NCBI GenBank assembly: GCA_025526995.1
Contig: JAHLKG010000018.1
Location: 62,001-126,000, forward strand
Direction: 5' to 3'
Origin: Powellomyces hirtus
Taxonomy: Eukaryota > Chytridiomycota > Chytridiomycetes > Spizellomycetales > Powellomycetaceae
DNA: 64,000 nt
This document shows, piece by piece, positions 63,808-64,000 of this stretch (position 1 is the stretch's first letter; every line of letters starts with the position of its first letter). The position numbers and the translations under genes are program-made. The notes under the pieces were generated by a model, which had not been told where the DNA came from, did no database searches, and worked only from the letters and a program-made list of their open reading frames with translations.

Positions 63808-63954
63808 CCAAACTTTCTTCCACGCGACCCGCTCGCCTCCTAGAGTTTCGGCATGGTAGTCCATTTCTGGAAAACTTGGCTTGAAGACCGTCGTGTATTT
63901 GGCGCCCGAAGAGCCTTCAAGTTCCCAGCGATTGTAAAAGCCCCCTCGTGGTGA
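63808..63954 (-). CDS. internal exon of an unknown gene (partial)
   Basis: A 147-bp, 49-codon stretch bounded by a good acceptor (TTTGAATTGCAG, ending at 63955) and a good donor (GTGAGA, starting at 63807). It reads SPRGGFYNRWELEGSSGAKY then TTVFKPSFPEMDYHAETLGG and ERVAWKKVW. Composition and the absence of low complexity make it look like a genuine globular domain, but I cannot name the family. The gene would continue 5' beyond the right edge of the window; I could not find the next exon downstream, past the inverted-repeat element. Confidence 0.5.
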
Positions 63955-63971
63955 CTGCAATTCAAATAAAA

Positions 63972-63999
63972 AAAAAATATGTTACCGCCAGCCACGTTT
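63972..63999 (+). repeat. dispersed direct repeat, copy 2
   Basis: Second copy of the sequence at 62169-62196, lying just upstream (on the minus strand) of the acceptor of the unknown exon at 63808-63954. Confidence 0.8.
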
Positions 64000-64000
64000 G

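Overview
This window reads as nuclear DNA of a zoosporic (chytrid-like) fungus. That is an inference from gene content and architecture. Almost every gene is cut by short GT-AG introns of about 60-90 nt. There is a fungal group III (Nik1/Os-1 type) hybrid histidine kinase next to a PlsB/GNPAT-type acyltransferase, which Dikarya generally lack. RBMX2/Ist3, PDRG1, TRIP12/Ufd4, SUV4-20/Set9 and RPEL-repeat homologues are also present. I see no rRNA, tRNA, CRISPR or prokaryotic features.

Layout. 1-7.7 kb: an MFS sugar transporter (+); a divergent pair, PDRG1-like prefoldin (-) and RBMX2-like spliceosomal protein (+); a Cdc25-like small phosphatase/arsenate reductase (+); a probable mitochondrial protein of unknown function (+). 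8.4-16.8 kb: a homeobox factor (-) and a glutamine-rich C2H2 zinc-finger factor (-), separated by 4.1 kb of apparently non-coding DNA. 17.7-24.6 kb: a TRIP12/Ufd4 HECT ubiquitin ligase (-). 25.9-31.6 kb: the hybrid histidine kinase (-), with an unusually long poly-HAMP array of about ten 92-residue units. 33.0-37.6 kb: a 16-exon acyltransferase (+). 37.9-39.3 kb: a Kv-beta-like aldo/keto reductase (-). 39.7-44.2 kb: a divergent pair of secreted enzymes, GH105 (-) and a BNR_4/ulvan-lyase-like beta-propeller (+), both with lysine/proline-rich polycationic segments. 44.5-48.9 kb: an F-box/LamG-like protein (-) and a DUF1206 membrane protein (-). 49.8-53.2 kb: a diacylglycerol kinase (+) and a small single-TM protein (+). 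54.1-55.3 kb: a frame-disrupted, internally duplicated gene (-). 55.6-60.0 kb: a SUV4-20/Set9-like histone methyltransferase with an added PWWP-like domain (+). 60.6-61.6 kb: a four-RPEL actin-binding protein (-). 61.7-64 kb: repeat-rich DNA with a Ty3-type reverse transcriptase fragment, a 200-bp element with terminal inverted repeats, and one good exon of an unknown gene running off the window.

The genes are mostly independent housekeeping, signalling and regulatory loci. Three local relationships stand out. The GH105/BNR_4 pair looks like a two-enzyme extracellular lyase plus unsaturated-uronyl-hydrolase cassette, the logic used for ulvan or rhamnogalacturonan. The PDRG1/RBMX2 pair shares a 247-bp start-to-start interval. 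The last 2 kb hold an inverted-repeat element whose edge coincides with a splice donor. Long G/C homopolymers (at least six runs of 15-19 nt) recur across the window. Exon boundaries were worked out by hand from reading-frame continuity, GT-AG sites and family similarity remembered rather than searched, so N-termini and small exons are the least certain parts.
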